Shown here one piece after another: positions 5,223-7,090 of a DNA stretch of 7,090 bases. Each line of letters opens with the position of its first letter. The stretch's first letter is position 1. Below the pieces are notes generated by a model. That model made no database searches. It had not been told where the DNA came from and saw nothing but the letters and a program-made list of their open reading frames with translations. The stretch is from Eubacterium sp. (GTDB lineage Bacteria; Bacillota; Clostridia; Lachnospirales; Lachnospiraceae), in contig JAILAS010000034.1 in assembly GCA_024681495.1 (NCBI GenBank), positions 1 through 7,090 on the forward strand, given 5' to 3'. The position numbers and the translations under genes are program-made.

Positions 5223-6330
5223 TTTAAAACTCGTTCTCATCATCCTGCTGATTAACGCCGTTTTTGCAGTTCTCTACCTGATATATGGATTGATCCTAAG
5301 GCCGAGGTTTAAGGTCTTAAATAAGCCTCCCGGGAAGGAGAGGGCCGTCGGAGCCGAGTTCGTGGACGATGACTACAAGATGGTCTCCGAGGACGATGTT
5401 CCGGACCTTATGCTCCCCGAGGAGAAGGTGGATAAATACAATAAGACTCACGACAGGCGCAGATATGTGATGCTATTTGTCGTGTTTCTGCTTTTCCCGG
5501 TTGCATCCGAGTGCATGGTGTTCCTGAGCTGGATTCTCCAGAAGCTCTTCTTCAGGGATCCGGTGGATCTTTCGGACGTTGTGTTCGATAAGAGTCAGAA
5601 GCGCCCCATGCACAGGGGTGATGAGGAGAGGGAGAGAAACCTCGTTCCTCTCGAGGAGGCGCTGGCGGTTACGGATTTCAGAAGCCTTAGGAGCCTCATG
5701 CTGAATATACTTAAGGGTGACATAACTCAGTCGCTCAGCCACGTTATGATGGCTCTCGACAGCGACGATTCCGAGACCGCTCACTATGCGGCTTCCGTAC
5801 TTAGCGATGAACTGAACGATTTTCGTTCCAATGTTCAGGCTGTTTACACTTACATCAAAAGTGAGATTGAGAGACTGGATTCACTTACGGACGTTGACAG
5901 GGACGATCCCGATTTCGATGTGTCCGAGCTGAAAAGCGACTATCCTCTGTTTGCCAGTGCTCTAATCAAGTACATTGCGGCGTTCGTGAGTCAGAGGGTC
6001 TTCACCGAGATGGAGGAGGCGACCTACGGCCAGACCATGGCTGAGGTGGGGGATATCCTGTTTGAGAGAAACAAGGAGGTCCTTACAGTACACCATTACA
6101 GGTGGATTACGGAGGCGCTTTTAATCACCGACGATTTCGAGACTTGTGAGAAGTGGGCCATAAGGGCCGCCGTCGAATATCCCCACGAGATGTTTGCGTA
6201 CACGGGGCGCATCAAGCTCTACTTTAAGACCGGTCGACGCCAGCAGTTTTTGGAGGTCCTCGAGGATCTCAAGAGGTCTGACGTCGTGGTCGACAGGGAA
6301 ACACTGGAACTTATAAGAGCATTTTCTTAA
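5206..6330 (+). CDS. pelE: PelE, membrane-anchored TPR-like subunit of the Pel synthase
   Basis: The 374-residue protein has two membrane segments (about 7-31 and 87-115) separated by an acidic, charged stretch, then a cytoplasmic helical domain to the end. The recognisable block is RNLVPLEEALAVTD (144-157) followed by SLRSLMLNILKGD (160-172) and DDSETAHYAASVLSDE (187-202), which matches the conserved 'N.VP.EEAL..ND...RR..l...l' and 'DDSETAHYA' signature of PelE. The remainder (about 205-374) is helix-rich, as expected of TPR-like repeats, with ITEALLITDDFETCEKWAIRA (301-321) resembling a TPR hairpin. PelE sits next to PelD in the inner-membrane Pel complex and is thought to act as a scaffold between PelD and PelF. 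The gene overlaps pelD by 17 nt; ATG 5212 is an alternative start two codons on. Order and adjacency to pelD support the call strongly. Confidence 0.87.
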   Translation: MAMTNNLKLVLIILLINAVFAVLYLIYGLILRPRFKVLNKPPGKERAVGAEFVDDDYKMVSEDDVPDLMLPEEKVDKYNKTHDRRRYVMLFVVFLLFPVASECMVFLSWILQKLFFRDPVDLSDVVFDKSQKRPMHRGDEERERNLVPLEEALAVTDFRSLRSLMLNILKGDITQSLSHVMMALDSDDSETAHYAASVLSDELNDFRSNVQAVYTYIKSEIERLDSLTDVDRDDPDFDVSELKSDYPLFASALIKYIAAFVSQRVFTEMEEATYGQTMAEVGDILFERNKEVLTVHHYRWITEALLITDDFETCEKWAIRAAVEYPHEMFAYTGRIKLYFKTGRRQQFLEVLEDLKRSDVVVDRETLELIRAFS

Positions 6331-6365
6331 AATACGGGCATAAAATGAGAAAGGAGTAGGGGGGA

Positions 6366-7090
6366 ATGTCATTTGCCACGTACAATTTGTTGCAGGCTAT
6401 CTTTGTAGCCATTGCATATTCGGTATGTGTGATTCTCCTTCCTGCTGCCGTTATCTATCCCCGGATAAAGAGACATCCGGGCCCCGTCAGACTGTTAATA
6501 TATGTTGTTGTCGGCAATTTCTACATGTTCAATGCCGTCAGCATACTGGAACTTTTGCACATTTCCAACACCTTCACCCAGTGGCTGCTTTTGCTTTTGG
6601 TTGGATTCGCGGCGGGCTCCCGCCTGAGGGGTGTCACCATGATGTGGTGTATCGAGCAGGTGCTGGAGACGTTTCGGCGCCTCCTTCTGGGCATACTTGG
6701 ATGGAACACATTTGCCGCCAGGATACGCGGGGCCATAAAGTCCGCAGTTAAGTGGTGTATACTGTGGTTTTGGAACTGTGTGATAAAGCATCTGCCGGAG
6801 TGGGTGCTCACTGCCGGTCTGGTCGCCCTGGGCGCATACGCTATCGGCACGCAGCAGCAGGTCGACTACGGATACATCGCATCCGATGAGCTCGTACATA
6901 ACTGGTGGATTAACGCATTGTCGTCCAATGACATGTACGTGGCCGGTATCTACCCCATGGGTTTCCACTGCGTCATCTACTACCTGCACGCCGTGTTTGG
7001 ATTCCCGGTCGCAGTGCTGCTGAGACATTTTGCCGACGTCCAGTATATATACGTGGCGCTGGTGGGTACATGGTTCCTGCAGGAGGTGTT
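6366..7090 (+). CDS. Polytopic membrane protein, GT-C glycosyltransferase-like, 3' end cut by the window
   Basis: The ATG at 6366 follows AAGGAG (6351-6356) at a 9-nt spacing, and the frame stays open for 241 codons to the right edge. The 35-nt gap after pelE has no terminator, so it is probably in the same operon. Hydrophobic segments lie near residues 8-31, 41-63, 70-84, 146-162, 202-217 and 224-240. A Trp- and Arg-rich, probably cytoplasmic region (100-145) separates the third and fourth. After the fourth comes a polar loop with SDELVHNWWINAL (173-185) and YPMGFH (196-201). An acidic pair in the first extracytoplasmic loop plus a YP.GFH-like motif resembles GT-C-fold enzymes that use polyprenyl-phosphate sugars, but this is inference. 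It is not recognisably PelA, PelF or PelG. Other membrane functions are possible. Confidence 0.82.
   Translation, partial: MSFATYNLLQAIFVAIAYSVCVILLPAAVIYPRIKRHPGPVRLLIYVVVGNFYMFNAVSILELLHISNTFTQWLLLLLVGFAAGSRLRGVTMMWCIEQVLETFRRLLLGILGWNTFAARIRGAIKSAVKWCILWFWNCVIKHLPEWVLTAGLVALGAYAIGTQQQVDYGYIASDELVHNWWINALSSNDMYVAGIYPMGFHCVIYYLHAVFGFPVAVLLRHFADVQYIYVALVGTWFLQEV

Noticed and set aside
6345..6359. Four-codon open frame (MRKE) between pelE and the membrane gene
   Set aside because: It is made of the ribosome site sequence of the next gene and has no ribosome site of its own; most likely chance.
6495..7028. Minus-strand open frame of 177 codons at the right end
   Set aside because: Antisense to the membrane protein, whose plus-strand frame has a good ribosome site, continuous hydrophobic segments and operon spacing.

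Overview
The window looks like a chromosomal segment of a mid-GC Gram-positive anaerobe of the Bacillota, most plausibly a Lachnospiraceae member (inference). The signs are consensus AGGAGG/GGGG ribosome sites, near-consensus sigma-A promoters, a compact layout, and a Pel-type locus that starts with pelD-pelE and has no outer-membrane gene next to it. No tRNA, rRNA, CRISPR array, insertion sequence or phage gene was seen.

Left part, 1-1740. A classical short-chain dehydrogenase/reductase (SDR) gene on the minus strand runs off the left edge. It has a very good promoter and a codon usage typical of strongly expressed genes. Divergent from it is an HD-domain protein of the RelA/SpoT hydrolase type with intact metal and hydrolase residues and an unusual Cys-rich N-terminal region. 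It ends at a strong intrinsic terminator, which also encodes the last residues of the convergent gene on the other strand.

Middle part, 1714-2722. A minus-strand gene encodes a protein of two receiver-like halves. The second half has clearly lost the phospho-acceptor Asp, the acidic pair and the conserved Thr and Lys. It is divergent from the following operon across a 223-bp intergenic region holding two opposed promoters and small inverted repeats.

Right part, 2645-7090. A plus-strand operon starts from an extended -10 promoter: a PqqD-like small protein, a 742-residue PelD with an SDR/epimerase-like domain fused in front, PelE (overlapping pelD by 17 nt), and the start of a polytopic membrane protein resembling a GT-C glycosyltransferase, cut by the right edge. 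PelD and PelE are the inner-membrane regulatory and scaffold subunits of the Pel exopolysaccharide synthase. PelD normally senses c-di-GMP through an RxxD inhibitory site in a dead GGDEF domain, and that RxxD is present here. The most interesting points are the SDR-PelD fusion with an apparently dead SDR active site, the PqqD-like first gene in a polysaccharide operon, the GT-C-like fourth gene, and the phosphorylation-dead receiver protein next door. The catalytic Pel genes (pelA, pelF, pelG) are not in the window and would be expected further right.
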